Shown here: positions 1 to 10,597 of the stretch, piece after piece
How the letters are laid out: each line of letters opens with the position of its first letter
Position numbering within the stretch: the stretch's first letter is position 1
Origin: Closterium sp. Naga37s-1
Taxonomy: Eukaryota; Streptophyta; Zygnematophyceae; Desmidiales; Closteriaceae
Length of the DNA stretch: 64,000 nucleotides
Direction: 5' to 3'
Assembly (NCBI GenBank): GCA_947471745.1
Contig: CANJKZ010000774.1
Span: forward strand, 2,152,001-2,216,000
Position numbers and translations under genes: made by a program
Notes under the pieces: generated by a model
Told to the model about the DNA's origin: nothing
The model's database searches: none
The model's input: the letters and a program-made list of their open reading frames with translations, nothing else

Positions 1-3000
1 AGCGACGTGTCGGTGCGTAGAAACAGCGACGGGTCAGCAGTTGAAGGAGTAAACCCCAGAGCCGCAAGTGTAGTCCTCATTGCATCGTGCCACTCGCGAG
101 GCACCTGGCGGAGACCGTAGACTGGCCGCCGGAGGCTCCACTGGCTACCTGCAGGAAACGACCCAGTGAAGTCAGGTGGGCGGCGCAGCCAGATCTCCTC
201 GTGCAGGCTGCCCTGCAAGAAAGTTGTACTGAAGTCCAAAGAGTGCAACTCGTAGTCACGCTGAGCATTGCGTGCAGCAACACCCGAAGAGTGGTCATCT
301 TCGAGGTGGGGGAGAAGGTATGGAAGTATTCAACCCCCTGTCGCTGACTGAAGCCTCGAGCAACGTAACGCGCCTTGAAGGCAGGCAGAGAACCCGGCAG
401 CCGCTTCACCCTGAAAATCCACATGCCATCGACTATGTTCGCCCTAGACGGGGGAACTGCGTCGACGTAGGTGCCTGTGGACTTCCAGGATGCCATCTCG
501 GCATCCATGGGTGCCTGCCACTGAGAGGAGTAAGGACCCGTAATCGCCTCTGCGTAATAGCGCGGGGTCGGGATGTCTGGTGCATCCAAGTCTCCCTCAG
601 GGGCAAGCAACATGGAAGCGAAACGAGGTACAGCAGCTGCAAGACACTCAAGGTCCTCCTGCCTGTCCTCAAGGACGTCCGTGCCAAGAGCACACTCACC
701 CCCGACGGACGGAGGACTGGCAGACTCAGACTCAGCAACAAGAGCAGTGGCGTAGTCTAGACGACAAGCAGCAGCAAAGTCAACTAGCTCAGCAACAAGA
801 GCAGACGCAGCAGTGGACTCAAAGGAAGGGTCAGTGACAGCAGTGGCGAGGAGACGAAAGACAGTGGGACTGGCAGCACGAGCAAGGTCAGACTCAGGGT
901 CAGGGACGGCAGGAAGAGAGGACTCAGGAGGAGGCGGCAGAGGAACACGCAGTGGAACAAAGGAAGGACGAAGTGCCATAGCATGGGTGCCGGGGAGAGG
1001 AGGAGGACGAGGACGAGGAACCCTACGACCAGTGCGAACAGCGCGAACAGGCGAGGCAAGACGAGACTTAGGCTCACGACGCTCTGTAAGACTTCCAGTC
1101 TGCTCAGTGTAAGGAGAAGGAGCAGGCAGTGGGGAGGCTGGTAGTAACGGCGGCTGTGACTGGTCAGGCGGTGGACACAGTAAGGGAGGAGTAAGGCCAG
1201 TGAAAGATGGGAGACCAAGAACCTGCTGAAGTAGGGGAGCGAAGTACGGTCGCGGCCGCACAGTGCCTCTAGCACCAGTACCGCCAAGCACAGCACCCCA
1301 GCTCCAGCACCTCCAGCTCCAGGGTCAACAATCCTCGTGTCTCCAGCTCCTCTAGCGACAGCACCACCAGTGCCAGTGCCTCCAGCTCCAGCGCCTCCAG
1401 ACTCCGCAGGGTCTCCAGCTCCAGCTCCTCGAGCAGCACCTGAGTCGCCAGCTACCTCAACTGGCACAGTACCAGGGAGAGGGTAAACCTGAGACACACC
1501 TAAGGGAGCAGGACCTTGGGGCGGGAGGGGATCTACCGGAGGGGGACCAGGAGCAAGGAAGAGCGGCGGGGGCGGGGGAGGGGCAGAGCGGCAGGGGAAG
1601 AGACGGTAAAATGGAACCGGCTCGTCAAACGTGACGTCCTGAGAGGGGAAGACACGACGCGAGGTGGGGTGGTAAAACTGCCAGCCAGGCGCGTCAGGGG
1701 GGAAGCCAAGGAAGACGCAGGGGATAGCATGGGCGGAGAGCTTGTCCGCGGACGTATCGCGAACAAAGGCACGAGAACCCCAGACCCGGAACACCGACGC
1801 ATCGCCAACCTGCCCCATCCAACGCATTGTGGGCAAGGTCTCCGGCAAGGAGACACGGGCCAAGAGGTTGAGCTGATGCGCAGTGTACCGGACCGCAAAC
1901 AGCCACAGAAAATGAGGAGCAGCCGCATGGATCATGGAGGTACGAGTGACCTCCATGACTAAGCCAATGCGGCGCTCAGCAATCCCATTTTGCTGCGGTG
2001 AGGCCAGAAGTGTGAACGACTAGAGGATGCCCTTCCCATGACAAAAGTCCCGCAAGAGGTCGGAGGAGAACTCACCACCTCTGTCAGAGTGCAGACGCAA
2101 GACAGGAAGGTCCTGGCGGAACTGCTCGCGGAGCTGGAGACGTACTGCACGGATCCAAGGGATCAAGACATCAACGTCCTGACCCTTACTGCGCAAGGGG
2201 AAGACCGTGGTGTACCGCGTGAAGTCGTCAACAACCAGCAGAAAGTAGCGCTCGTGACCCTGTCCACTGAGGCGGGCTGGGCCCCACACGTCCATGTGGA
2301 GAGTCTGCAGGGGAGCAGTTGTCGGGGGAAACGAGGAAGAGTGAGGAGCGGCGCGCTGCTGCCCCTCGACGCAAGGAAGGCAAGGCGGGGCAGGCGAGGG
2401 CAGTAGGGGAGGCAGAGACCTGGGAAGACCAGAGAGAAGGAGACAGGAGTGCATTCCACAAAGGCGTGGCAGGGAGGGGTGACCCTGGCGGTGGTGCCAC
2501 AGGAGATTCTGGTGCGACAGGAGGCGACACGAGCAAGGGGGTGCTACCTGACGTGACGCGGACACCTGAGCAGAAGCAGCTACCTGAGGAGGCTCGGTAG
2601 CCAGTGTGTACAGACTCGACCCTTGCCGACGAGTGAATGGGCCAGGTGACGACCCGTCCGTGTACTTGTGCAGATCGACACACGCTGACCCCCAGGAATG
2701 GTGGTAGTGACCATCGCGTCCTGGGGGGCAGCGGTACTCACCAAGTTCATAGAGAACGAGGGGAGGTGAAGACCTGACAGTAAGGCGGACGGAACCGCCG
2801 GACACAGGAGGACAGTGGAGGAACGGGCAATGACCGGGCCCCCAGAGGGGTCAGCCAGTCTGACCGGGATAGGTGCAGGGAGAGGAGTGAGGGTGGTGCT
2901 GTCATGAAAGAACCAGCGAGAGGCACCTGAGTCAAGTGTGAAGGTGTGCAAGGCCTAAGCAGGCGCAGTACCAGGGAGAGAAGACTCACTATCACCTAGA

Positions 3001-3054
3001 GCAGGAGCCTCTTAACCTGGGTCAGGCGGCACACACCGGTAACAGTCACCCTCA
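1..3054 (-). mobile_element. E1: degraded Ty1/copia retrotransposon, cut by window edge and by E2 insertion
   Basis: The minus strand reads Gag tail, protease, integrase and the start of RT from right to left. The left end leaves the window inside RT. The right end stops abruptly in the sequence coding the acidic Gag tail (Cys-Pro-Pro-Asp-Pro region), where a plus-strand LTR begins at 3055. The missing Gag half, leader and LTR of E1 are not found next to the other end of E2, so that side was rearranged. Its LTRs are therefore unknown, but its protein relatives are E8 and E11. Confidence 0.85.
1..3054 (-). pseudogene. E1 gag-pol remnant (PR, IN, RT start)
   Basis: Read on the minus strand, the aspartic protease core LDSGAS lies near 2920-2940. 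The integrase zinc-binding segment (LLWHHRQGHPSLPRL) is near 2490-2540. The DDE core follows at about 2020-2310, with MDVWGP and HSDRGGEF, and NGIAERR lies just beyond a stop at about 2017. The IN C-terminal part and a Gly-rich linker occupy 1300-1956. RT starts at about 560 (FKARYVARGF) and leaves the window before the YVDD box. The frame changes at least at about 2630, 1290 and 270, and TAG interrupts integrase, so no functional polyprotein can be made. The linker lacks the LREW motif seen in E2, E3, E8 and E9. The family assignment is secure from the domain order. Confidence 0.85.
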
Positions 3055-3181
3055 TGTCAAACTTATATGCTATAGTCTGTTTAGGCTGTATTGGGGTATT
3101 TCTTATAGGGTACAACACTTTTAGGTTTCCTACTTGTACCCACCTGCTTTCTAGTTCATTCATTCGTTCACTATTCTAACA
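3055..3181 (+). repeat. E2 5' LTR (127 bp)
   Basis: It begins TGTCAAACTTATATG and ends TATTCTAACA, and is followed directly by the PBS. It contains the outer inverted repeat GGGTACAA (3108-3115) and TTGTACCC (3134-3141) shared by the whole short-LTR clade. It interrupts the minus-strand E1 coding sequence. Confidence 0.85.
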
Positions 3182-3233
3182 TGGTATTCTGAGCAGGTTC
3201 CCTTGTGGGAACGTTTTTTTTAGGGCCCACCAC
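3182..3233 (+). other. E2 primer binding site, hairpin, T-tract and GGGCCCACCAC box
   Basis: TGGTATTCTGAGCAGG at 3182 resembles the initiator-Met-tRNA PBS of plant copia elements, with small changes. It is followed by a perfect inverted repeat GTTCCC-TTGT-GGGAAC (3197-3212), a run of T, and GGGCCCACCAC (3223-3233). E8 has the same order with a different stem sequence, and E3 keeps the T-tract and box. Confidence 0.7.
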
Positions 3234-3239
3234 GATTTA

Positions 3240-4060
3240 TTTTTCTCGCCCTGCCCGAAGCGCGCCTCTCGCCCTGCCCTAGTACGGCCCGTCGCGGCCC
3301 TGCCTTTGCTGGCCCGTCGCGGCCCTGCCAGCCCCTGCTGCCATCGCGGCCCCTGCTGCCGTCGCGGCCCCTACTGCCGTTGCGGCCCCAACTGCTGTCG
3401 CGGCCCTACCTGCCGTCACGGCCCCTATTGCCGTTGCGGCCCCTACCGCCCGTCGCGGCCCCTACTGCCGTCGCGACCCCAACTGCCGTCGCGGCCCCTA
3501 CTCCCGACGCGGCCCCTGCTGCTGTCGCGGCTCCCGCCCGTCGCAGCCCCTACTGTCGCGGCCCTGCCATCGCCGCCTGTCGCGGCCTCTGCTGCCGTCG
3601 CGGCCCCTACTGCCGTTTCGGCCCCTGCTGCTACTGCGGCCCCTGCTGCCGTCGTGGCCCCTGCTGCCGGCGAGGCCCCTGCTGCCGTCGTGGCCCCTGC
3701 TGCCGTCGCGGCCCCTGCTACTGTCGCGGCCCCAGCCGTCGAGGCTCCTTCTATCGCGGCCCCTGCTATCGCGGCCCCTGCAGTCACGGCCCCTGCTGTC
3801 GCGGCCCTGCCCTACACCCGCCCCCAGTAAGCACCCGCGCCGCCCTACTGCGCCGCGCCGCCAGGAGCTGAGCCGAGCCGCCCAGCCGAGCCGCGCCTCC
3901 CAGTTGAGCCGCGCCGCCCACCGAGCCGCGCCGCTCTGCCGAGCCGCGCCGCCCTACCGAGCCGCGCCGCCCTACCGAGCCGCGCCGCCCTACCGAGCCA
4001 CACTGCCCTGCCTGCACTGCTCCTGCTGCTACTGCTGCCTCTGCTGCTACTGGTGCTACT
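3240..4060 (+). repeat. E2 leader: C-rich tandem repeat array
   Basis: This is the untranslated leader between PBS and gag. It consists of degenerate copies of an 18-bp unit close to GTCGCGGCCCCTGCTGCC (about 3310-3830), followed by GAGCCGCGCCGCCCTACC-type units (3870-4000). Several frames stay open only because the unit is a multiple of three; I do not regard it as coding. The sense strand is C-rich. Confidence 0.75.
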
Positions 4061-4075
4061 GCTACTACTACTGCT

Positions 4076-6781
4076 ATGGCTAGCCCTACTATTCTCACCT
4101 TTGATGCTGAGGGACGTGCAGTTGACATTGACGGGAGGCAAAGTCAACAGCGGTCGACCAGCACCACCGCCACCTCCGCCACCGCTGCCGCTGCCTCCAC
4201 CATGCTGCCGCGCTGCCCTTCCCACTGTTCTCCCACTTCCGCTGCCGCTGCCTGCCCCATGTACATCACCCTTTACTACCTAGTCACCCGCCTCCCTGAC
4301 TCCCTTGCTTCAGCCAGGGACCACTTTCTCTCCCTTTGCCCCACCGAGCTCACTATCGACCTGCTAGAGGAGCGCCTCGCTGCAGCTGAGAAGAGTATCT
4401 TAGCAGTAGGTGCTTCTCGCGGCGACCGTCGCACCCCTTTCTCTGAGGGGTGTTCCTCTGTCCCCCTTCTCCCCTCTGTTGCTTTTGCTACTGCTGTCGA
4501 CCTCGTTGGCACTGAGGAGGTCGGGGCTGCGTCTGCTCCTAGTGGGAGGCGCCGCAACAGCAAGGGCAAGGGGAGCAAGGGTGGTGGAGGGGATGGCGGG
4601 GGCGGCGGCGGAGGCGGTGGAGGAGGCGGAGGGGGTGGCAGTGGAGGTGGGGGTGGTGCCGGGAGTGGGGGCTTCAGTGGCGGCAGTGGAGGTGGTGGAG
4701 GCAGCGGCGGAGGTGGTGGAGGCAGCGGCAGCGGTGGTGGAGGCAGCGGCAGTGGTGGCGGAGGTGGCGGTGGCGGTGGTGCTGGTCGAGGTGCAGCCGC
4801 GCACCGTGGAGGCTTTGGTGGTAGCCAGCGCCAGCTGCAGCCGCGTTCCCGTGAGAGCCCGTCGGCCCAGCAGCTTCGTGAGTGGTACGCTGGGCGTGGG
4901 AGGTCTGGGGGTGCTGGTCCCTGCACTTACATTCTTCGCACCGGCAGCCATCGTGGGGAGACGTGCGGGCTGCCACACACTGCGCAGCGCTGCTTCGGTT
5001 GCCTGACTGACGCCTGGCGCGCCCAGTTTCCTGACTCTGTTGAGCTCCCTCGCTGGGGTGATCTGCTTAGGCAGAATGTGGCAATCTTTGGTCTTGATTT
5101 CGATGCTATCCTTGCTGCCATGTATGCTTTGACTGATAGTGCTGAGGGTGACTGTTACCTGAGTGTCCCGCCCGACCCGGGCATTGAGGCTGCTGCTCTA
5201 GGTGCTAGTGCGTTTGCTGCTCCAGGTACTGGTGAGTCTGCTGCTCCAGGTGCTGGTGAGTCTTCTCTCTCTGGTACTGCACCTACTGAGGCCTTGCACA
5301 CTTTCACACTTGACTCTGGTGCTTCGCGCTCTTTCTTTCAAGACAGCACCACACTCACGCCGCTCAGTCAGCTTGTCGCAGTCTCCCTGGCTGACCCCTC
5401 TGGGGGCCCAGTCCTTGCGCACTCTTCCACGGTTCTACCGTGTCCTGCGGCCACGTCGGGCTTGCTGTCGGGACTCCACCTCCCCTCGTTCTCTACGAAC
5501 TTGGTGAGTGGAGCTGACCTCCAGGACGCATGGGTTGACCAGTTCACCCCTGGAGGTCAGCGTGTGACCCACTGCACTTGCTCTCGGACGGGCCACCACC
5601 TGGCCACGTTCACCCGTCGGCCTGGGTCGAGTCTGTACACACTGACTACTGCGTCTCCTCCGGTCTCTGCGTCTAGTCAGGTAGCCGCGTCTAGTCAGGT
5701 GTTTGCTGCCGCGTCCAGGTCTAGTCCTGCGTCTGCCCCCGCTCGTGTCGTCCTCTGTCGCACGAGACTCTCCTTTGGAACCACTGCCTTGGTCACCCCT
5801 CCCTGCCTCATCTTCGAGGTATGGCCTCCCGTACCCTTGTCTCGGGTCTACCCCGGTCCCTCCCTCCCCTTCCTCTGGGGCCTGCCCCTACCTGTGTTCC
5901 TTGTGTCGAGGGCCGGCAGCGCGCCGCTCCTCACTCCTCCACGTTCCCTCCGACAGAGGCTCCTCTGCAGACTCTTCACATGGACGTGTGAGGCCCAGCC
6001 CGCGTCCGTGGACAGGGTCACGAGCGTTAATTCCTGCTGGTCGTTGATGACTACTCGCGTTACAACACACTCTTCCCCTTGCGCAGCAAGGGTGAGGTCC
6101 CTGAGGTGTTGATCGACTGGATCCGCGGTGCTCGTCGCCAGCTCAGCGAGCGTTTCGGCTCGGACCTTCCTGTTCTGCGTCTGCACTCAGATAGAGGTGG
6201 TGAGTTTTCCTCCGACCTCCTGAGGGCCTTTTGTCGTGCGGAAGGCATCCGCCAGACGTTCACGCTTCCGGCCTCCCCACAGCAAAATGGAATTGCTGAG
6301 CGCCGCATTGGCATGGTCATGGACGTCGCTCGTACGTCCATGATACATGCGGCTCCCCATTTTCTGTGGCCGTTCGCGGTTCAGTACGCTGCGCATCAGA
6401 TCAACCTTCGGCCTCATGTCTCCTTGCCGGAGACCACACCTACTCTGCGGTGGACAGGGAAGGTTGGCGATGCGTCCGCGTTCTGTGTCTGGGGATCTCG
6501 AGCTTTTGTCCGCGATACTTCAGCGGACAAGCTGTCCTCCCGTGCCGTTCCCTGCGTATTCCTTGGCTTCCCCCCTGACGCACCCGGGTGGCAGTTCTAC
6601 CACCCAACCTCGCGTCGTGTTCTGTCCTCTCAGGACGTCACGCTTGACAAGTCGGTGTCTTACTACCGTCTCTTTCCCTACCGCACTGCCTCTCTCCCCC
6701 CCCCGCCACTCTTCCTAGCACCAGGTACTCCTCCGGTAGACCCCCTCCCCCATCAGGGTCCTGCCCCCTCAGGTGTGTCTT
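4076..6781 (+). pseudogene. E2 gag, protease and integrase (broken)
   Basis: It starts at ATG 4076 (MASPTILTFDAEG), the same start as E3. Most of the N-terminal Gag domain is missing: after about 16 residues the reading jumps through unrelated sequence to MYITLYYLVTRLPD. A long poly-Gly segment (4580-4790), the QQLREWY motif (4868-4888) and the unusual Cys/His motif (4920-5000) follow. The protease LDSGAS is at about 5311-5330. A one-base deletion near 5740 shifts the frame before the integrase zinc-binding region, a TGG has become TGA near 5985, and the integrase core (HSDRGGEF, NGIAERR) runs in another frame from 6079. A TAG at 6781 ends it. It is a dead Gag-Pol copy. Confidence 0.85.
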
Positions 6782-9700
6782 AGGTAGAACCTGCCGAGCC
6801 GGTCGAGGTAGCTGTCGACTCAGGTGCTGCTAGGGGTGCTGAGCCTGCGGGTGCGGGGGCTGGGGGTGCGGAGCTTGGGGGTGCTGAGCCTGAGCGTGTG
6901 GAGTCTGGGGGTGTTGAGCCTGCGGGTGCGGGGACTGGAGGTGCGGAGTCTGGGGGTGCTGAGCTTGAGCGTGTGGAGTCTGGGGGTGCTGAGCCTGAGC
7001 GTGTGGAGCCTGGGGGTACTGAGCCTGGGGGTACTGCGTCTTGGGGTGCTCAGCCTGCGCGTGCTGAGTCTGGAGGTTCTCCGGGTATCCCGTTGCGGCG
7101 GGAGCCCCTCTCCCTGCAGCAACTTCGTGAGTGGTACGCTCGGCGCTATCGCCGTGCTACTGGTGCTGCTGCTGCTGGAGCTACTGGAGGTGCTACTAGT
7201 GCTGGAGCTCCTGGAGGTGCTGCTGGTGCTGGAGCTGCTGGAGGTGCTGCTGGTGCTGGAGCTGCTGGAGGTGCTGCTGGTGCTGGAGCTGCTGGAGGTG
7301 CTGCTGGTGCTGGAGCTGCTGGAGGTGCTGTTGGTGCTGGAGCTGCTGGAGGTGCTGCTGGTGCTGGAGCTGCTAGAGGAGCTGCTGGTGCTGGTGCTGC
7401 GGGATGTGCTGCTGGTGCTGGAGCTGCTGGAGCCGCTGGTCCTGGAGGTGCTCGTCCTGGAGGTACTGGAGCTGCTGGGGCTAGTGGTGCTGTAGGAGTT
7501 GGAGCTGCAGGTGCTGGAGCGTTTGCTACTAGAGGTGCTTCTGGAGCTGGAGCTGCTGGAGGTACTGGAGCTGAGGGTACTGGTGCTGTCTCTGCTGTTT
7601 CTGGAGGCGCTGCGTGGCCGCGGCCGTACTATGTTCCGCTCCTTCAGCAGGTTCTTGGTCTACCGCCTTCTCCTGGTCCTCCTCCTCCTTTACTGAGTCC
7701 ACCGCCTGTCCAGTCACAGTCGCAGTTACAGCCAGCCTCTCCACTACCTGGTCCTTCTCCTTACTCTGGCCCGACTAGAGGTCTTACGGAGCGTTGTGAG
7801 CCTGAGTCGCGCCCTGTGTCGCCTGAGTCTCGTCTTGCGTCGCCTGAGTCTCGTTCTGAGTCGCTTGTCCGCACTGTTCGCGCTGGTCGTTGTGTTTCGC
7901 GTCCGCGTCCTCCTCCTGTCCCTGGCACTCACTCTATGACTCTGCGTCCTTCCACTGCTCCACAGCATGTCCCTCTGCCATCTCCTCCTGCGTCCTCTCT
8001 TTGTGACGGTCCGGACCCGGAGTCTGACTCCCTTCGTGCTGCTAGTCCTACTGTCACGCGCTTTCTGGCCACTGCAGTCACTGACCCTTTGTTTGAGTCC
8101 ACTGCTGCGTCTGCTCTCGTTGCTGAGCTTGTTGACTTTGCTGCAGCCTGTCGCCTAGACTACGCCACTAGTCTTGTTGCTGAGTCTGCGCCTGCGTTTG
8201 TCTGTCCTCCGTCTGTCGGGGGTGAGTGTGCTCTTGGCACGGACGTTCTTGAGGACAGACAGGAGGAGTTCGAGTGCTTTGCCGCTGCTGTACCTCATCT
8301 CGTGTCCATGCTACTTGCCCGTGAGGGAGACCCGGATGCACCAGACATCCCGACCCTGTGCAATTACGCAGAGGCGATAGAGGGTCCCTACTCCTCTCAG
8401 TGGCAGGCAGCCATGGACGTCGAGATGGCTTCCTGGAAGTCCACAGGCACCTACGTCGACGAGGTTCCCCCGCCTGGGGCGAACATCGTCAGTGGCATGT
8501 GGATCTTCAGGGTGAAGCGGCCACCGGGTTCTCCGCCTGTCTTCAAGGCGCGTTACGTTGCACGTGGCTTCAATCAGCGACGGGGAGTTGACTTCTTCCA
8601 GACCTTCTCCCCTACCCCGAAGATGACCACTCTTCGGGTACTGCTGCACGTCGCCGCTCAACGTGACTACGAGCTCCACTCGCTTGACTTCAGCACAGCC
8701 TTCCTACAGTGTAGCCTTCACGAGGAGATCTGGCTGCGCCGCCCACGTGGCTTCACTGGGTCGTTTCCTGCTGGTACCCAGTGGAGCCTCCGGCGGCCAG
8801 TCTACGGTCTCCGCTAGGCACCCCGTCAGTGGCACGACACACTGAGGACGACTCTTGCGACTCTTGGTTTTGCTCCTTCCACTACTGACCCGTCACTGTT
8901 TTTACGCACTGACATCACTCTGCCGCCGTTCTATGTTCTCGTGTACATAGACGACCTCGTCTTTGCTACTGCTGACACTGAGGCACTCGCCCACGTGAAG
9001 TCCGAGCTGCAGAAGAGACACACGTGCACAGACCTGGGTGTACTGACAAGCTATCTTGGCTTGAGGATCACCCGGGACAGAGCACAGCGCACCATTACCT
9101 TGACTCAGTCACACATGGTGCAGCAGGTCCTTCAGCGCTTCGGCTTCACGTACTCCTCGCCACAGTCCACTCCTCTGCCTTCTGGTCACTCGCTCTGAGC
9201 TCCACCTTCGGACGAGTCCGTAGAGCCGAGTGGCCCGTATCCAGAGCTTGTGGGCTGCCTCGTGTACCTGATGACTTGCACACGACCTGACCTCGCATAC
9301 CCTCTCAGCCTTCTGGCTCGCTATGTGGCTCCCGGTCGACACCGAAAGGTGCACTGGGATGCTGCGAAGAGGGTGTTGCGCTACCTGTGCAGTACGTCGG
9401 GCATGGGGCTCGTGCTTGGAGGACGGGCTCGAGTTGTCCTCACTGGTCATGCTGACGCTTCCTGGGTTGACGACTTGGCTACGCAGCGGTCGTCACAGGG
9501 TTACACCTTCAGCCTTGGCTCCGGTTCTGTCTCTTGGCGGTCTACCCGCTCTTCTTCTGTTCTCAGCTCCAGTTGTGAGGCTGAGATCTACGCTGGGGCC
9601 ATGGCTGCACAGGAGTTACACTGGCTCACCTACCTGCTGACCGACTTGGGAGAGGCGCCTCGTTCTCCTCCAGTTCTGTACGTCGACAACAAGGCCATGC

Positions 9701-9927
9701 TTGCCTTGTGTCAGGAGCACAGACTGGAGCACAGAACGAAGCACATTGCTCTTCGCTACTTCCTTGCTCGAGAGTTGCAGCAGCGTGGTCAGCTTCGTCT
9801 TGCTTACATGGCCTCTCAAGCCAACACTGCTGATGTTTTCACCAAGGCACTTCAGCCTTGTGATCATCAACGTTTCTGTACTGTTCTAGGCCTTATACCT
9901 ACTGTGCCTCACTTGCTTTCTTCTTGA
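6782..9927 (+). pseudogene. E2 IN-RT linker, reverse transcriptase and RNase H (broken)
   Basis: The linker (6830-7600) is a Gly/Ala/Glu repeat. It contains a second QQLREWY motif at about 7116-7137 and a run of about 27-bp repeats (7190-7440) coding Gly-Ala-Ala blocks. RT begins near 8400 (the segment with WIFRVKR and FKARYVARGF), carries YIDD instead of the usual YVDD at 8944-8955, and is cut by TAG at about 8815. RNase H follows (HADASWVDD near 9447, CEAEIY near 9580) and ends LLSS-stop at 9927. A TGA at about 9196 also interrupts it. Domain order and motifs are typical Ty1/copia; the stops make it inactive. Confidence 0.85.
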
Positions 9928-10156
9928 CTCTGCTTGTACTGTACTCGCTATACATATACCTGCATGCTTACACTTGCTAGGTTGTGTTCACTGTATTGTT
10001 TGTTCTCCTTTATATAACTCTGCATGTGAACTGGCCTTGTGGCCCTTTGCTTGTGCTAAGACTGCGTGGTGACTTTGTGATCCACCCTGAGCTTTCTTTG
10101 CTTTTCTTGACTGGTCTTGTGACCCCTTGCTCTCCCCCACTTTGCCTATGGGGGTG
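9928..10156 (+). other. E2 3' untranslated region with conserved hairpins and polypurine tract
   Basis: About 230 bp between the pol stop and 3' LTR are shared with E7, E8, E9 and E13. They contain GGCC-TTGT-GGCC at 10033-10044 and, just before the LTR, an inverted repeat CCCCCA (10134-10139) and TGGGGG (10149-10154) with a 9-nt loop. The right arm is the likely polypurine tract for plus-strand priming. Confidence 0.7.
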
Positions 10157-10288
10157 TGTCAAACTTATATATGCTATAGTCTGTTTAGGCTGTAGTGGGG
10201 TAGTCCTTAGAGGGTACAACACTTTTGTGTTGTCTACTTGTACCCCACTTGTTTCCTAGTTCATCATTCATTCCTCAATTCTCTCACA
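10157..10288 (+). repeat. 3' LTR (132 bp) at the right end of E2
   Basis: It begins TGTCAAACTTATATATG and ends TTCTCTCACA. It is nearly the same as the inverted LTR at 17389-17520, also 132 bp. It contains a strong nested hairpin, ACAACACTTTTGTGTTGT at 10216-10233, inside GGGTACAA/TTGTACCC. CTGCC (10289-10293) follows and matches the target duplication beside the LTR at 17520. Confidence 0.85.
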
Positions 10289-10597
10289 CTGCCTCCCTGA
10301 CTCTCTTCGCGTTGTCAGTGACCACTTTCTCGCGCTCGACCCCACAGACCTCACTATTGACCTACTCGAGCAGCACCTCCTTGCAGCTGAGACTAGTGTA
10401 GTCGCTGCAGGTGCTGCTCGTGACACTCCTCGCACGCCCTTCTTTGAGGGGTGTTCCCCCTCCCCCCTTGCCCCCTCCTACGCCTCTGCTGCAGCTGTTG
10501 ACGTCCTTGGTGCTGAGGATGTCGGAGCTGATTCCGCTAGTGGGAAGCGCCGCAGCAGCAAGGGCAAGGGTGGCAGAAGTGTTGGAGGTGGCAGCGA
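10289..10597 (+). pseudogene. E4 gag, distal half, inverted relative to its proximal half
   Basis: This plus-strand fragment starts with CTGCC and codes the middle of a short-LTR copia Gag (LPDSLRVV-DHFLALDP, then FFEGCSPSPLAP and ADVLGAEDVG in style), ending in a Gly/Lys-rich stretch. The upstream half of the same gag lies on the minus strand at 17521-18009 and ends with the same five bases. When aligned to the uninterrupted gag of E8 (about 41750-41790), the two halves meet exactly at the CTGCC duplication. At about 10597 it joins the RNase H of E3 head-on, at a palindromic GAGGCGCCTC sequence. Confidence 0.75.

Larger units (their letters stand above)
3055..10288 (+). mobile_element. E2: plus-strand short-LTR copia element, mosaic ends
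   Basis: The element has a 5' LTR (3055-3181), PBS, repetitive leader, gag-pol pseudogene, 3' untranslated segment with polypurine tract, and a 3' LTR (10157-10288). The two LTRs are clearly different variants: the 5' LTR resembles those at 46205 and 52570, whereas the 3' LTR resembles the E3 LTR at 17389-17520. The sequences beside the LTRs do not match (ctca before, ctgcc after). The two ends therefore probably come from different insertions joined by recombination (see findings). Confidence 0.8.

Noticed and set aside
3306-3830. Ala/Pro-rich ORF in the E2 leader
   Set aside because: All frames stay open because the repeat unit is a multiple of three; it lies between PBS and gag and has no conserved counterpart in other leaders.
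4276-4926. Proline-rich, extensin-like ORF on the minus strand
   Set aside because: It is the antisense of the poly-Gly Gag segment of E2; the same shadows occur opposite every Gly-rich Gag (for example 15319-15648 and 47051-47554).
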